Source of the DNA: a virus
Length of the DNA: 49,873 nucleotides
Virus record (IMG/VR): IMGVR_UViG_3300046660_000372
Span: 1-49,873 of that record
Strand: one strand, 5' to 3'
Shown here: one piece after another, positions 31,208-40,688 of the stretch
How the letters are laid out: the number at the start of each line of letters is the position of its first letter
Numbering within the stretch: position 1 is the first letter of the stretch
Position numbers and translations under genes: made by a program
Notes under the pieces: generated by a model
The model's database searches: none
The model's input: only the letters and a program-made list of their open reading frames with translations
What the model was told of the DNA's origin: nothing

Positions 31208-32755
31208 ATGAAAATGAACTTTTTAGATAGAGCAATTAATTTCCTTAATCCGAAAGCTGGTACTGAAAGGATGCGTCACAAAATGGCGCAGGAAGTATTT
31301 AAAAAGAATTCTGGAAAGCGAAGATATGAGGCCGCCGGCGGCGGACGGCGTACTGATGGCTGGCACGCTGTATCCACTTCGGGCAATGCAGAGATACACC
31401 AGGCCCTGATCTTTTTAAGAAATCGTAGCAGGGACCTGGTTAGGAATAACCCCTATGCTGAAAATGCTATAAAGGAAATTTCTAACAGCATGGTCGGGAC
31501 TGGCATTATCCCAACGCCAAAGGATTTAAGTCCGCTGCAAACAAAAAAGATCAAAAAGGCCTGGTCGGACTGGGCCGAATCTACGGACTGCGATTGGGAA
31601 GGGCATAGCACCTTTTACGGGATACAACATTTAATCGCCCGTTCGGTAGCAGAATCAGGTGAATGTATTGTACGAAAGCACATAATTGCTGACAAAAAGT
31701 TAGCAATCCCCCTAAAGCTGCAGGTACTTGAAGCGGACTACATCGATACTACAAAATATATGTGGTCACTGCCAGAAGGGGGATTTATTTATTACGGTGT
31801 TGAGTTCGATAAGGATCAGAAAATTGTAGCTTACTGGCTATGGGATCAGCACCCAGGTGAACAAATACACTTTAACGTAACGTTGGTAAGTCGGCGTGTC
31901 CCTGCTGATCAGATTTTGCACATTTTTGAAAAGAAAAGGCCAGGCCAATTTCGTGGTGTACCGTTTGGTACAGCTTCTATGTTGAGGCTTAAGGATATGG
32001 ATGATTACGAAGACGCCCAGCTAATACGTCAGAAAATTGCGGCCTGTTTCAGTGTGTTCGTAACAGATAGTACAAATGCAACCGTTGGAGATCAGGGGAA
32101 TGCCGAAGAATTACTGGATAAGGTTGAGCCCGGCATAATTCAAAAACTTTCCCCAGGTCAGACCGTTTCTATGGCTACGCCACCAGATGCCGGTCAGACC
32201 TTCGATCCATATACTAAAAACATCCTTCGTGGCGTTGCCGCTGGTTATGGCATGGACTATGTTACACTTACCGGCGATCTAACCGCTGTCAACTTCAGCA
32301 GCGGCCGTATGGGCTGGCTAAAGTTTCATAAAAACGTTTCTGTTTGGCAAACCCACATGTTAATACCTATGCTGTGCGACCCGGCCTGGGCTTGGTTTAT
32401 TCAGGTAGCCAGTATAATGGGATTTGCCAAGTCTGACAAAACAATAAAGGCCAGGTGGACGCCCCCGCGTAGAGAAATGATCGATCCTGCTAAAGAAAGC
32501 AAAGCTTTAGTGGAAATGATCAGGGCTGGGCTTATGTCTTTGCCCGAAGCCATTCGTCAAATGGGGGATGCGCCAGAAGATGTTATAGAGGAAATGATCG
32601 CCACTGCTAAACTATTTGATGCCGCTAAGCTTATGCCCACTACCGATCCGAGATTTGATGCGACGCGTAGTAACGGTGCTATTCCTCCACCTCCGGGGGC
32701 CGATGGCGCCCCAGCTGCGCCCAAGGCTCCGAAAAAATCAAAGAAAAACAAATAA
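31208..32755 (+). CDS. Portal protein (lambda gpB family)
   Basis: 515 residues from ATG 31208; an in-frame GTG at 31151 would overlap gpW and is unlikely. Family marks are NPYAENAIKEISNSMVGTGI (near residue 80), VAESGECIVRK, LEADYIDT, and ADQILHIFEKKRPGQFRGVP, and a late TGDLTAVNFSSGRMGWL. The portal forms the dodecameric ring through which DNA enters. The C-terminus is Pro/Ala/Lys-rich and probably disordered. Confidence 0.92.
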   Translation: MKMNFLDRAINFLNPKAGTERMRHKMAQEVFKKNSGKRRYEAAGGGRRTDGWHAVSTSGNAEIHQALIFLRNRSRDLVRNNPYAENAIKEISNSMVGTGIIPTPKDLSPLQTKKIKKAWSDWAESTDCDWEGHSTFYGIQHLIARSVAESGECIVRKHIIADKKLAIPLKLQVLEADYIDTTKYMWSLPEGGFIYYGVEFDKDQKIVAYWLWDQHPGEQIHFNVTLVSRRVPADQILHIFEKKRPGQFRGVPFGTASMLRLKDMDDYEDAQLIRQKIAACFSVFVTDSTNATVGDQGNAEELLDKVEPGIIQKLSPGQTVSMATPPDAGQTFDPYTKNILRGVAAGYGMDYVTLTGDLTAVNFSSGRMGWLKFHKNVSVWQTHMLIPMLCDPAWAWFIQVASIMGFAKSDKTIKARWTPPRREMIDPAKESKALVEMIRAGLMSLPEAIRQMGDAPEDVIEEMIATAKLFDAAKLMPTTDPRFDATRSNGAIPPPPGADGAPAAPKAPKKSKKNK

Positions 32756-32815
32756 CCGTGTCGCTGCCGTGTAAGGAGGCGGGTTGGGTCTGTATAGTTT
32801 TGGTTTTATTAAACT

Positions 32816-34870
32816 ATGCCAGACTTAAGATTATTAAAACCGGGTTCAATTCGTGCAGCTGTCGATATTACGACCTTTAACGATAAGGATCTTACCGTTG
32901 ATGTTATTGCTGCAACAGATACCCCTGTTTTACGTAATGGATGGGATGGACCGTTTTACGAAATATTGGATATGACCCGGGTAAGGTCTGAAAGGATCAA
33001 CGCCGGCGCCCCTGCTTTGGATAATCATAACCGTTACGGTTCTATTGAAGACAATGTAAAAGGCGTAGTCGTTCCAGGTAGCGTTACTTTCAAAGACGGT
33101 CAGATGCGCGCTACAATCCGCCTTTCCTCAAAACAAAGCCAAAAGGAATTTAACCAAGACGTTAAAGACGGCATTTACCGAAATATTTCAATTGGGTACA
33201 ACGTGTACGAGCTTACCGAAACCATTAAGGTCGGAGCTATAGACACATACCGGGCTACCGACTGGGAGCCTACAGAAATTTCCTTCGTCCCCATTCCTGG
33301 TGATTTTAATGCAGGGGTAAGGTCCGATGACAGTTCACCTTCACAGCAAGTATCAATTATTCAAAATACAAATTCAAATTCTACCACAATGACAGAAGCA
33401 GAAAAGGCTGCACTGGCCGCGGCTCGTAAACGTAGTTCGGCTATATTCAGAGCATGCACGGCGGCAGGGCTTACGCCTGAGTACGCCGAGGAACTGGACA
33501 GCAGCGAAAGAAGCCTGGAAGACGCCCTGGGGCAAATTGCCTTAAAGAAACCCGCAATCCCCGCCCCCGTTCCGGCGCCAGCCCCAGCGGCCGAAGGCAC
33601 AAGGGCACTGGAAATAATTTCAGCAGTCCGTACCGCTGGCCTGGATGTTGAGTTCGCAGAAACATTGATCAAAGATCCTAGCGTAGATATTGCTTCTGCA
33701 CGCCTTCGCGTGATTCAGGAAATGGCAAAAAGCCAGCCCCCTGCACAGCGTAGCGCAAATGCTGCAGCCGCCGTTACCGACGACGAAGCAGTACATATAC
33801 GCTCAGCCGTTGAATACGCCCTTGGCGCGCGCGGCAATGCGGAAGCTTACCCCTTGGCAAAGAAAGGCGACAAGGCTTCCGAAATGGCTGTGGCCTACCG
33901 GGGTATTTCCTTACTGGACACTGCGGTATTGCTGATGAAACAACGCGGCATTGATCCAGGCTACAGTAAAGTAGAGATAGTAGGTCGTAGCCTGGCTACC
34001 GGTGATTTCCCTAACCTGCTTTCCAATCTGGCGGGTAAATTCCTTCGCCGTGAATACGAACTGGCACCCCAAACATGGCGCGAATTCTGCCGGCAGCAAG
34101 ATTTGCCGGATTTCAAACCCGCAACCGGTGTGCAGTTCGGAGCCGCTTCCGAATTCGACAAAATTGAGGAAAACGGAGAATACAAGTACGGCAGCTTTTC
34201 AGAAACAGTAGACAACTGGAAACTTTCCTCTTACGGAAAAATGTTCAAACTGTCACGGGTAATGATCATTAACGATGATCTTGGCGGTTTCACCAGGACA
34301 GCCAGCCTGATTGCCGCCCGTGCAGCAAATAATGAAGCGAATATCGTTTGGGCATTGCTGACCGGCGGGACTGGTGGTAACGGCGCAACGATGGCCGATA
34401 CAGTCCAACTTTTTGATGCAGCACATAATAACCTGGCCGGTGCAGGTGCGGTGTTAAGCGTGACCACTTTGAGTGCAGCCCGAACAGCGATGAACAGGCA
34501 AAAAGGAATGAACGCAAAAGAGATCATTAAAGTAACGCCCCGTTACATTCTGGTACCACCCGAGCAACAAACGCTTGCTGAACAGCTGGTAACAAGTATT
34601 ACCCCCAACCAGGTCGGATCGGTTAACCCTTTCTATAATAAGCTTGGTGTTATCATGGACCCGCGTATGACCAATGCAACTGCATGGATGCTGGTAGCAG
34701 ACACCAGCATGATGGACGGCATCACATATGGATACCTGCAAGGGCAGCCAGGCCTGCGGACAGAAACCCGTTACGGGTTCAACGTGGACGGCGTAGAAAT
34801 TAAAGCCGCTACCGATTTCGCCGCTAAGGCATGGGATCACCGGCCTTTCTACAAGAATCCTGGCGCATAG
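32816..34870 (+). CDS. Fused prohead protease, scaffold and major capsid protein
   Basis: 684 residues. Residues 1-175 form a phage prohead protease: His71 in ALDNHNRYGS, Ser125 in RNISIGY, and EPTEISFVPIPGDFNAG complete the usual set. Residues about 190-330 are Ala/Glu/Pro-rich and helical, with a PAPVPAPAPAAEG stretch, as in scaffolds. Residues about 340-684 are capsid, with EFCRQQDLPDFKP, SSYGKMFKLSRVMIINDDLG and RYGFNVDGVEIKAATDFAAK near the end, resembling Mu/HK97-type coats. Self-cleavage would release the coat. Most relatives encode protease and capsid separately; fused forms are known in other phages. Confidence 0.85.
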   Translation: MPDLRLLKPGSIRAAVDITTFNDKDLTVDVIAATDTPVLRNGWDGPFYEILDMTRVRSERINAGAPALDNHNRYGSIEDNVKGVVVPGSVTFKDGQMRATIRLSSKQSQKEFNQDVKDGIYRNISIGYNVYELTETIKVGAIDTYRATDWEPTEISFVPIPGDFNAGVRSDDSSPSQQVSIIQNTNSNSTTMTEAEKAALAAARKRSSAIFRACTAAGLTPEYAEELDSSERSLEDALGQIALKKPAIPAPVPAPAPAAEGTRALEIISAVRTAGLDVEFAETLIKDPSVDIASARLRVIQEMAKSQPPAQRSANAAAAVTDDEAVHIRSAVEYALGARGNAEAYPLAKKGDKASEMAVAYRGISLLDTAVLLMKQRGIDPGYSKVEIVGRSLATGDFPNLLSNLAGKFLRREYELAPQTWREFCRQQDLPDFKPATGVQFGAASEFDKIEENGEYKYGSFSETVDNWKLSSYGKMFKLSRVMIINDDLGGFTRTASLIAARAANNEANIVWALLTGGTGGNGATMADTVQLFDAAHNNLAGAGAVLSVTTLSAARTAMNRQKGMNAKEIIKVTPRYILVPPEQQTLAEQLVTSITPNQVGSVNPFYNKLGVIMDPRMTNATAWMLVADTSMMDGITYGYLQGQPGLRTETRYGFNVDGVEIKAATDFAAKAWDHRPFYKNPGA

Positions 34871-34919
34871 TAGCCAACTGACGAACGATAACAACCTAAA
34901 ACGCGAATATCAAAAATTG

Positions 34920-34947
34920 GGGAAGCCGGGTAAAACTGGCTTCCCTT
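34920..34947 (+). terminator. Hairpin between capsid and decoration genes
   Basis: GGGAAGCC (34920-34927) pairs with GGCTTCCC (34938-34945); only TT follows. It may be a weak terminator or RNA-stabilising element that sets capsid expression above downstream tail genes. Confidence 0.45.
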
Positions 34948-34959
34948 AAATCTAAGAAA

Positions 34960-35295
34960 ATGGCAAAAAATTTTATCGCCCAAGGCAAAGTATTCGACTA
35001 TCTGGCAGCTGGCATTATCGCCAGCGGTTCACCGGTTATTATGACCGATGTGGTCGGCGTCGCAACTAACAGCGGCGTAGCGGGGGACATTATCCCTGTC
35101 GCATTTACCGGGGTCTTTGAGGTGGCAAAGGATGGCAACGCCATTACCATCGGTGAAAAGCTTTACTGGGACCCCGCTGCAAATGGCGGCCTTGGTTGGG
35201 CTACCGGCACCGCCGGCGCTCTTAAGTTGATGGGTTACGCATACCTGGCAGCGATCGCAGGCGCCGCAACCGTTCAGGTCCGCTTAATCGGTTAA
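34960..35295 (+). CDS. Capsid decoration protein (DUF2190 type)
   Basis: 111 residues. MAKNFIAQGKVFDYLAAGII, VIMTDVVGVA and ITIGEKLYWD match the DUF2190 family, Gly-rich beta proteins found right after the capsid gene. They probably stabilise the packed head in the way gpD does in lambda. The context agrees. Confidence 0.75.
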   Translation: MAKNFIAQGKVFDYLAAGIIASGSPVIMTDVVGVATNSGVAGDIIPVAFTGVFEVAKDGNAITIGEKLYWDPAANGGLGWATGTAGALKLMGYAYLAAIAGAATVQVRLIG

Positions 35296-35297
35296 TT

Positions 35298-35648
35298 ATG
35301 GGCAACCTGTTCGATGGTATGCAGGCGGCGCTGCAGGATATTATTGCTTATTCAATGGGCTATAATGCTATCTGGGCGCCACGGGCAGGCGGAGATCCGC
35401 AAGTCGGGCAGGTGTGCTATACAGGGCCTACGACTAAGGAAAAGCTTTTCGATCAAAATTATCAGCCCGACAAAATTGAAATGGAGTACAAGATCGGGTT
35501 ATTCCCTGGCCTGTACGAAGCGGTTCGGCTGAACCCGGCAATAATGGAAGAAGTAACGATCGACACTATTGGCCTGTTTGTTATGAAAAGCGGTTCTAAA
35601 AAGTGGGACGGTAAAACTATCGTAATTCAGTTAGAGGCAAAGGAATAA
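35298..35648 (+). CDS. Putative head-tail connector
   Basis: 116 residues, starting 2 bases after the decoration gene. It is a beta-rich protein (EYKIGLFPGLYEAVRLN, WDGKTIVIQLEAKE), of the size and place of lambda gpFII-type connectors. Similarity to any one family is weak and the call rests mainly on gene order. Confidence 0.45.
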   Translation: MGNLFDGMQAALQDIIAYSMGYNAIWAPRAGGDPQVGQVCYTGPTTKEKLFDQNYQPDKIEMEYKIGLFPGLYEAVRLNPAIMEEVTIDTIGLFVMKSGSKKWDGKTIVIQLEAKE

Positions 35649-35649
35649 C

Positions 35650-36144
35650 ATGGCTTACCAATACGACCAAACGGAAGACGAAATAGTAAGCCGACTTCGG
35701 CTGTTCTTTGAGGTAGATACCGTGGACGTTATTGTAGAGCCAGACAATGACGCAGACTATAAAAGGGGTATACAAAACCCGATTTTGACTGTCGCATATT
35801 CGGGAAGTAGCTGGCCCATTCAACTAAGTACGTCGGAAGGTTCGCAAAGGGAAGAAGTTTCCTTCTTAATCAATATACAAGCCAGGACAAGGCGTGGTGC
35901 TTTGGGAATTTTTTCCTTAAAGTCAACAATGACAAAAGCTTTACTGGGTTGGAAGCCTACGAATTTGGATCGTATTTACTTGAAAAAATTCGATCCATTA
36001 GGCCGGAATGCTGATAATGCTTTATGGTTTTGGAATCTGGAAATAGCGGCAACGAAGCTACATGTACAAGATCTTCCCGACGAAGACTTACCAGGTGCAA
36101 CATTCGTGCAGGGTACGCTTTTGAATAATGACGATTTATTTTAA
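35650..36144 (+). CDS. Tail completion protein (Gp37/DUF1834-like)
   Basis: 164 residues. YDQTEDEIVSRLRLFFEVDT, then SFLINIQARTRRGALGIFSL and WFWNLEIAATKLHVQDLPDE follow the Gp37 family pattern, Mu-type proteins that lie just before the tail sheath and finish the tail end. The next gene is the sheath, as expected. Confidence 0.65.
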   Translation: MAYQYDQTEDEIVSRLRLFFEVDTVDVIVEPDNDADYKRGIQNPILTVAYSGSSWPIQLSTSEGSQREEVSFLINIQARTRRGALGIFSLKSTMTKALLGWKPTNLDRIYLKKFDPLGRNADNALWFWNLEIAATKLHVQDLPDEDLPGATFVQGTLLNNDDLF

Positions 36145-36167
36145 AAAAGGACACATAAAACAAAAAT

Positions 36168-37589
36168 ATGCCAGCACAATACTTACATGGGGTGGAGGTA
36201 ATTACCCTTTCGCAAGGTAACCGTAATGTTGAGGTAGTAAAAAGCGCGGTTATAGGATTAATCGGTATAGCGCCCCAAGGCGCAAAAAATACCCCCATTC
36301 TTGTACAGTCCGATGTAGATGCCGCCCAGTTCGGTAGTCCGTTAACTGGCTTTGATATTCCCCAGGCATTAAATGCAATTTTCGAGCAAGGCGCCGGGAC
36401 AGTTATTGTTGTGAATGTATTTGATATTGCAACACATACCACCCAGGTAACCGACGAAGTGCAAGCCGTCGCAAACGGCACGTTTAAACTGGCTTTCCAA
36501 CCCGTGGGAGCGGTCATAGTAAAGAATAGCGATGGCAGTGCGGCCACGATCGTAGCTGGCGTAGACTACAGCATAGACGCATACGGGAACGGCGTCGCAT
36601 TGTCGGCCAACATGGCCGATGGTACATCTTTCAAATGGAGCTACAAAAAACTGAATGCCCCGAGTGTAACAAACTCGCATATTATCGGTTCGATAGACGG
36701 GGGAACTGGTGCTTATACGGGCACCCGTTGTTGGGAATTGGCTAAAAACCTATTTGGTTTCAATCCTAAAATACTTATTGCGCCAGGCCGTAGCAGTATT
36801 CCCGCCATTGCTGCCCAGCTGGCTGTAGAGGCTCCGAAATTCAGGGCTGTCTATTTGCTTGACGCGCCATACGGGACTACTCAGGCGCAGGCCATTGCCG
36901 GCAGGGGACCAGCTGGGACCATCAATTTTAATACTGGCGATAAGCGTGCGTACCTTCTCTATCCTTATTTGAAGGCGTTTGATGCGGCTACCGATGCAAA
37001 CCAGGATTTCCCCTACAGCGCATATATGGCCGGGGTAATAGCCGCTACAGATTTGGCGTTCGGCTACTGGTTTTCACCTTCCAATAAAGCTATTTTGGGT
37101 ATTGTTGGGACAGAGCGGACGATCTCCGCAGGTGTTAATGATGCAACCAGCGATGCAAACACGTTAAATGGCGCCGGTATCACTACTGTATTTAACACCT
37201 TCGGTACAGGTATCAGAACCTGGGGTAACAGAAATGCGTCTTTCCCTACCAATACTAATATAGACAGCTTCCTGCCCACCGTACGTACAGCTGACGTGAT
37301 ACACGAAAGCATGGAAGCGGCATTCCTTGAAAATATCGATCAGCCGATAACCAAGGCCCTGGTAGACTATATCCGCGAAAGTGGTAATAAGTTTATAAGG
37401 ACGTTAGTTGCTCGCGGCGCAATCGTTCCAGGAAGCAACGTTTCCTTCCCCAAAAACTTAAATCAAGATACCGACCTGGCTGCCGGCCACCTGACGTATT
37501 TGCTGGACATGTGTCCCCCGCCCCCTGCAGAAAGGATCACAATTCAATCTTATATCGATATCGGATTGCTCCAAACTATCGGCGCATAG
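36168..37589 (+). CDS. Contractile tail sheath protein
   Basis: 473 residues. MPAQYLHGVEVITLSQGNR, then SAVIGLIGIAPQGAKNTPIL and GAGTVIVVNVFD are the N-terminal marks of P2-like sheaths. The C-terminal third has FVRT-like FIRTLVARGAIVPGSNVSFP and ends AERITIQSYIDI. The sheath shortens to drive the tube through the cell envelope, so this phage is a myovirus. Confidence 0.93.
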   Translation: MPAQYLHGVEVITLSQGNRNVEVVKSAVIGLIGIAPQGAKNTPILVQSDVDAAQFGSPLTGFDIPQALNAIFEQGAGTVIVVNVFDIATHTTQVTDEVQAVANGTFKLAFQPVGAVIVKNSDGSAATIVAGVDYSIDAYGNGVALSANMADGTSFKWSYKKLNAPSVTNSHIIGSIDGGTGAYTGTRCWELAKNLFGFNPKILIAPGRSSIPAIAAQLAVEAPKFRAVYLLDAPYGTTQAQAIAGRGPAGTINFNTGDKRAYLLYPYLKAFDAATDANQDFPYSAYMAGVIAATDLAFGYWFSPSNKAILGIVGTERTISAGVNDATSDANTLNGAGITTVFNTFGTGIRTWGNRNASFPTNTNIDSFLPTVRTADVIHESMEAAFLENIDQPITKALVDYIRESGNKFIRTLVARGAIVPGSNVSFPKNLNQDTDLAAGHLTYLLDMCPPPPAERITIQSYIDIGLLQTIGA

Positions 37590-37634
37590 GGATAATCGTA
37601 CAAAATCAATTTTACATTTTAAATTATTCATACA

Positions 37635-38153
37635 ATGGGTATTAAAATTAACAGGCTTACTAACGCCAATATCTACATGGGCAATCAAAACCTGATAGGT
37701 CGAGCGGAAGAAATAGACCTGCCCGAACTAAAAGTAGTTATGACGGAACACAAGGCTTTAGGCCTTGTTGGTAAGCTGGAATACCCTAGCGGCATTGACA
37801 AGCTGGAAGCCAAAATCAAATGGAACAGCTTTTACCAGGATGTTTTCGGTTCGTTTGCGAACCCTTATCAGGCTGTAAAGCTTATGGTAAGGTCAAGTGT
37901 TGAGACTTACGAAGGCGGCGACCGTATAGCTCAGCTTCCAGCAGTCTGTTATATGACCTGCCAGCCCAAGGGTTTCCCTTTGGGAAAATTTAAGCAGCAT
38001 GACAACGTAGAACTGGAAAGTTCATTGGGATGCACTTACATTAAGCTGGAAATCGACGGCGTTTTGCAGGTAGAATTCGACGCCGAAGCCAATATCTTTA
38101 ATGTGCAAGGCGTCGACTTGCTGGCCACTTACCGCGCTAACCTGGGATTATAA
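37635..38153 (+). CDS. Tail tube protein (P2 FII-like)
   Basis: 172 residues, matching the P2 FII family. IKINRLTNANIYMGNQNLIG and EEIDLPELKVVMTEHKALGL, GKLEYPSGIDKLEAKIKWN are family blocks. It forms the inner tube of the contractile tail. It lies 45 bases after the sheath. Confidence 0.9.
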   Translation: MGIKINRLTNANIYMGNQNLIGRAEEIDLPELKVVMTEHKALGLVGKLEYPSGIDKLEAKIKWNSFYQDVFGSFANPYQAVKLMVRSSVETYEGGDRIAQLPAVCYMTCQPKGFPLGKFKQHDNVELESSLGCTYIKLEIDGVLQVEFDAEANIFNVQGVDLLATYRANLGL

Positions 38154-38187
38154 TTTCTATTCTTAAAATAACCAAAGCACTTTTTGT

Positions 38188-38541
38188 ATGAATGATCAGC
38201 AAAACGCAACAGATCCGCAATGGGTTGTAGCAAACGACAACGACGCTCTATTTGGCATCGAAACAATTGAATATCCTAACGGGGGGAAATGTAAGCGGGC
38301 TACCCTCAGCGATGGCCGGGTAGCTGTTGTCCGCAGGTTGAAGGGAAGTGATAAAAAATCGATAGACCGCATTACAAACGGCAATTCCGAAGATGTCCAG
38401 GACGCTATGGCTGTGGTGGCGACAAAGATAGGCGATCAGTCGATTGTGATTGAAGACCTGCGGGAAATGTGGTTTGATGATTCCACCCTTATCGACATTA
38501 TGAATGGTGGATTAAATTTTACACAGAAGACCACGAAATAA
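38188..38541 (+). CDS. Tail assembly chaperone, short form (P2 gpE-like)
   Basis: 117 residues, between tube and tape measure, the standard place for the chaperone. The body (SDKKSIDRITNGNSEDVQDA, then MAVVATKIGDQSIVIEDLRE and WFDDSTLIDIMNGGL) fits the TAC family. Near its end the frame crosses A-AAT-TTT (38514-38520), a slippery site that allows the long form described in the next entry. The short form folds around the tape measure protein during tail assembly. Confidence 0.75.
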   Translation: MNDQQNATDPQWVVANDNDALFGIETIEYPNGGKCKRATLSDGRVAVVRRLKGSDKKSIDRITNGNSEDVQDAMAVVATKIGDQSIVIEDLREMWFDDSTLIDIMNGGLNFTQKTTK

Positions 38542-38660
38542 CTTTTGTGGCCAATTTCTACGCGCAATCACCGCGGGAAGTTGAAGACTGGCCGACAAGC
38601 GAAATACGGCGCTGGTACATTGCGGCCGTAAATCAAAGGAACAAAGAAAACAAGGAATAG
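38188..38660 (+). CDS. Tail assembly chaperone, long form made by -1 frameshift
   Basis: The zero-frame ends at 38541, but the -1 frame is open from the slippery heptamer A-AAT-TTT (38514-38520) to a TAG at 38658-38660. Slipping gives 111 residues of the short form plus 46 more, starting YTEDHEITFVANFYAQSPRE and continuing VEDWPTSEIRRWY. The total is 157 residues. P2 E/E' and lambda G/GT use the same mechanism in the same place. The tape measure ATG follows the TAG by one base. The heptamer fits the X-XXY-YYZ rule; no downstream pseudoknot was checked. Confidence 0.75.
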
Positions 38661-38661
38661 C

Positions 38662-40686
38662 ATGGATAAGACGTTAAGAATAGCCGTCATACTTACGGCT
38701 TACGATAAAATGTCGCAGGCTATTGCCGAAGCTAGTACAAAAAGCCAGGCTAAATTAAAAGCCCTTCGCGCAGAATCAGCTAAATACATGGGGCAGGCAT
38801 TTGCCTATGGGGGCGCCAGTGCGATAGGGTTTAATTTCCTTCATAATACATCCGATGCTTTCGCAGAGCTTCAAGACGCGTCCCTGAAGATGAGATCTTC
38901 CATGATGAAAGATGGCGGATTATTGGATGAAGCTACTTTCCAAAAGCTGGACCAATTTACAAACACTATTAGCGCTCGGTTTACCGGGTCTGCAGCTGAT
39001 TATAAAAAAATGGTGACCGTCATGCAGGAAAACGGCCTGCAGGCGCAAGATATTTTAGGCGGCACCGGTGAAGCTGCGGCGAAGCTGGCGGTAGCATTTG
39101 AAGCGGCCCCGGATTCGATTGCTCAATTCGCAGCCCGTATGCGTCAGGATATGGGGATTGCCAATCAGGACATGGAAAAAATGACTGATTTAATTGCCAG
39201 GTTGCACAATGCAGGTGTAGGCAAGGACGGTGCAGAGGCAGTTAACGAAATGTCGGAAGCTTTCAGTAAAGCGGGGCTGGGCGCAGCAAACTTAGGAATG
39301 AAAGGAATAGAAGCAGCTAAAGGGCTGGGCGCAATGATGGGGATTTTTGTTAAGCGCGGCATATCCGGGGGAACAGTTGGTAATAACTTTCGCAGGATAT
39401 TTGACGGCTTACGAGACGCAGACAAAATAAAAAAGGCGAACCAATACGCTAAAGAATTCGGTATAACCCTTGACTTTTATAAAAACGGAAAATTTGGAAG
39501 TGTTGAAAATTTTGTGGCACAAATTGGGAAATTACAGGGATTAAGCACTACCGCAATATCAAAGGTTTTGAAACCCTTTTCCGGTAAGCAAGGCCTTTCT
39601 ACGGACTTCCTGGAATTCATGGCAAAAGAGGGTACAAGCGGGTTTAATGAGATGCAGCATAAACTGAGCAACCAGGCTACATTAGACCAAAAGGTACGCA
39701 ATATCCTGTCGGGGCAAAAAAAGCAAGCTGAAATAGCAAGAACATCCTGGACGAATGCAATGGCTGCTATCGGGCGATCTCTTTCGCCCGTTATTAATTG
39801 GTTCAATAGGATGAAAAACGCTGTTGCTAATTTCATTTCCGAGCACCCTCGGTTGGCAAAGTTTATTGCAATTTTCGTTTCCCTTACATCTGCCGCATTG
39901 GGCATGATGGCTATAGTTTCCGTGATCAAAGCGATAAGGGCCGTTATGCTCATGCTCAATATCGTAATGGCGGCAAACCCTTTTATTATAGTTGTAGCGG
40001 CTGTAATAGTTGTCGTATCGCTCATTTATACATATTGGGACAAGATAAGGGGGTTTTTCATTTGGCTATGGGCTAAAATAAAATCTATTTTCAGCGGGTT
40101 CTGGAACTGGGTAAAAGGGCTTATAATGAAGTATACGCCCGCGGGCTTAATATTTTCGCATTGGGATAAAATTAAAGCCTTCTTCCACAACCTTTGGGAG
40201 AAAGTGAAACACATATTCATGGCGCACGTGGCCTGGGTAATGGGCCTTGGCGCAAAGTTTTTCAACGCAGGTAAAAACATAGTCATGTCTATTTGGAACG
40301 GGATTAAAAATTTCGTTCACAAGCCAATACAGGCGATAAAAGACATGGTTACGAAGATTCGTAAATACTTGCCTTTCAGCCCCGCAAAGGAAGGCCCGCT
40401 AAGGGATATTCATAAAATTCGTCTTGTTGAAACCATCGCCGAAAGCATAAGGGTTAACCCAGTTATACAAGCTATGCAACGGGTCGGTAAAGCGATATTT
40501 GAAACTTCCCCGTCCCCTGGGCCGTTGGGGATTGCAGCTGGCGGGGGCAATGTTTATAACATCCATTTTTCCCCTGTGCTTAATGGCAATGGCGGCGATT
40601 TGATATCGCAGCTTAAGGCATGTATGCCTGACCTTATGAAGTTAATCCAAGATTCGACGGATAAACAAAGCCGGCGAAGATTTTAA
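38662..40686 (+). CDS. Tape measure protein
   Basis: 674 residues. The N-terminal half is helical (AYDKMSQAIAEASTKSQAKL). The TP901-type core lies at about 40-370, and hydrophobic segments at about 395-460 (LAKFIAIFVSLTSAALGMMA and NPFIIVVAAVIVVVSLIY). Then come W-rich repeats (YWDKIRGFFIWLWAKIKSIF, HWDKIKAFFHNLWEKVKHIF) and the LPFSPAKEGPLRDI segment, all typical of tape measures. Its length sets tail length, giving a tail of about 100 nm by the usual rule of roughly 1.5 angstrom per residue. Confidence 0.92.
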   Translation: MDKTLRIAVILTAYDKMSQAIAEASTKSQAKLKALRAESAKYMGQAFAYGGASAIGFNFLHNTSDAFAELQDASLKMRSSMMKDGGLLDEATFQKLDQFTNTISARFTGSAADYKKMVTVMQENGLQAQDILGGTGEAAAKLAVAFEAAPDSIAQFAARMRQDMGIANQDMEKMTDLIARLHNAGVGKDGAEAVNEMSEAFSKAGLGAANLGMKGIEAAKGLGAMMGIFVKRGISGGTVGNNFRRIFDGLRDADKIKKANQYAKEFGITLDFYKNGKFGSVENFVAQIGKLQGLSTTAISKVLKPFSGKQGLSTDFLEFMAKEGTSGFNEMQHKLSNQATLDQKVRNILSGQKKQAEIARTSWTNAMAAIGRSLSPVINWFNRMKNAVANFISEHPRLAKFIAIFVSLTSAALGMMAIVSVIKAIRAVMLMLNIVMAANPFIIVVAAVIVVVSLIYTYWDKIRGFFIWLWAKIKSIFSGFWNWVKGLIMKYTPAGLIFSHWDKIKAFFHNLWEKVKHIFMAHVAWVMGLGAKFFNAGKNIVMSIWNGIKNFVHKPIQAIKDMVTKIRKYLPFSPAKEGPLRDIHKIRLVETIAESIRVNPVIQAMQRVGKAIFETSPSPGPLGIAAGGGNVYNIHFSPVLNGNGGDLISQLKACMPDLMKLIQDSTDKQSRRRF

Positions 40687-40688
40687 AA

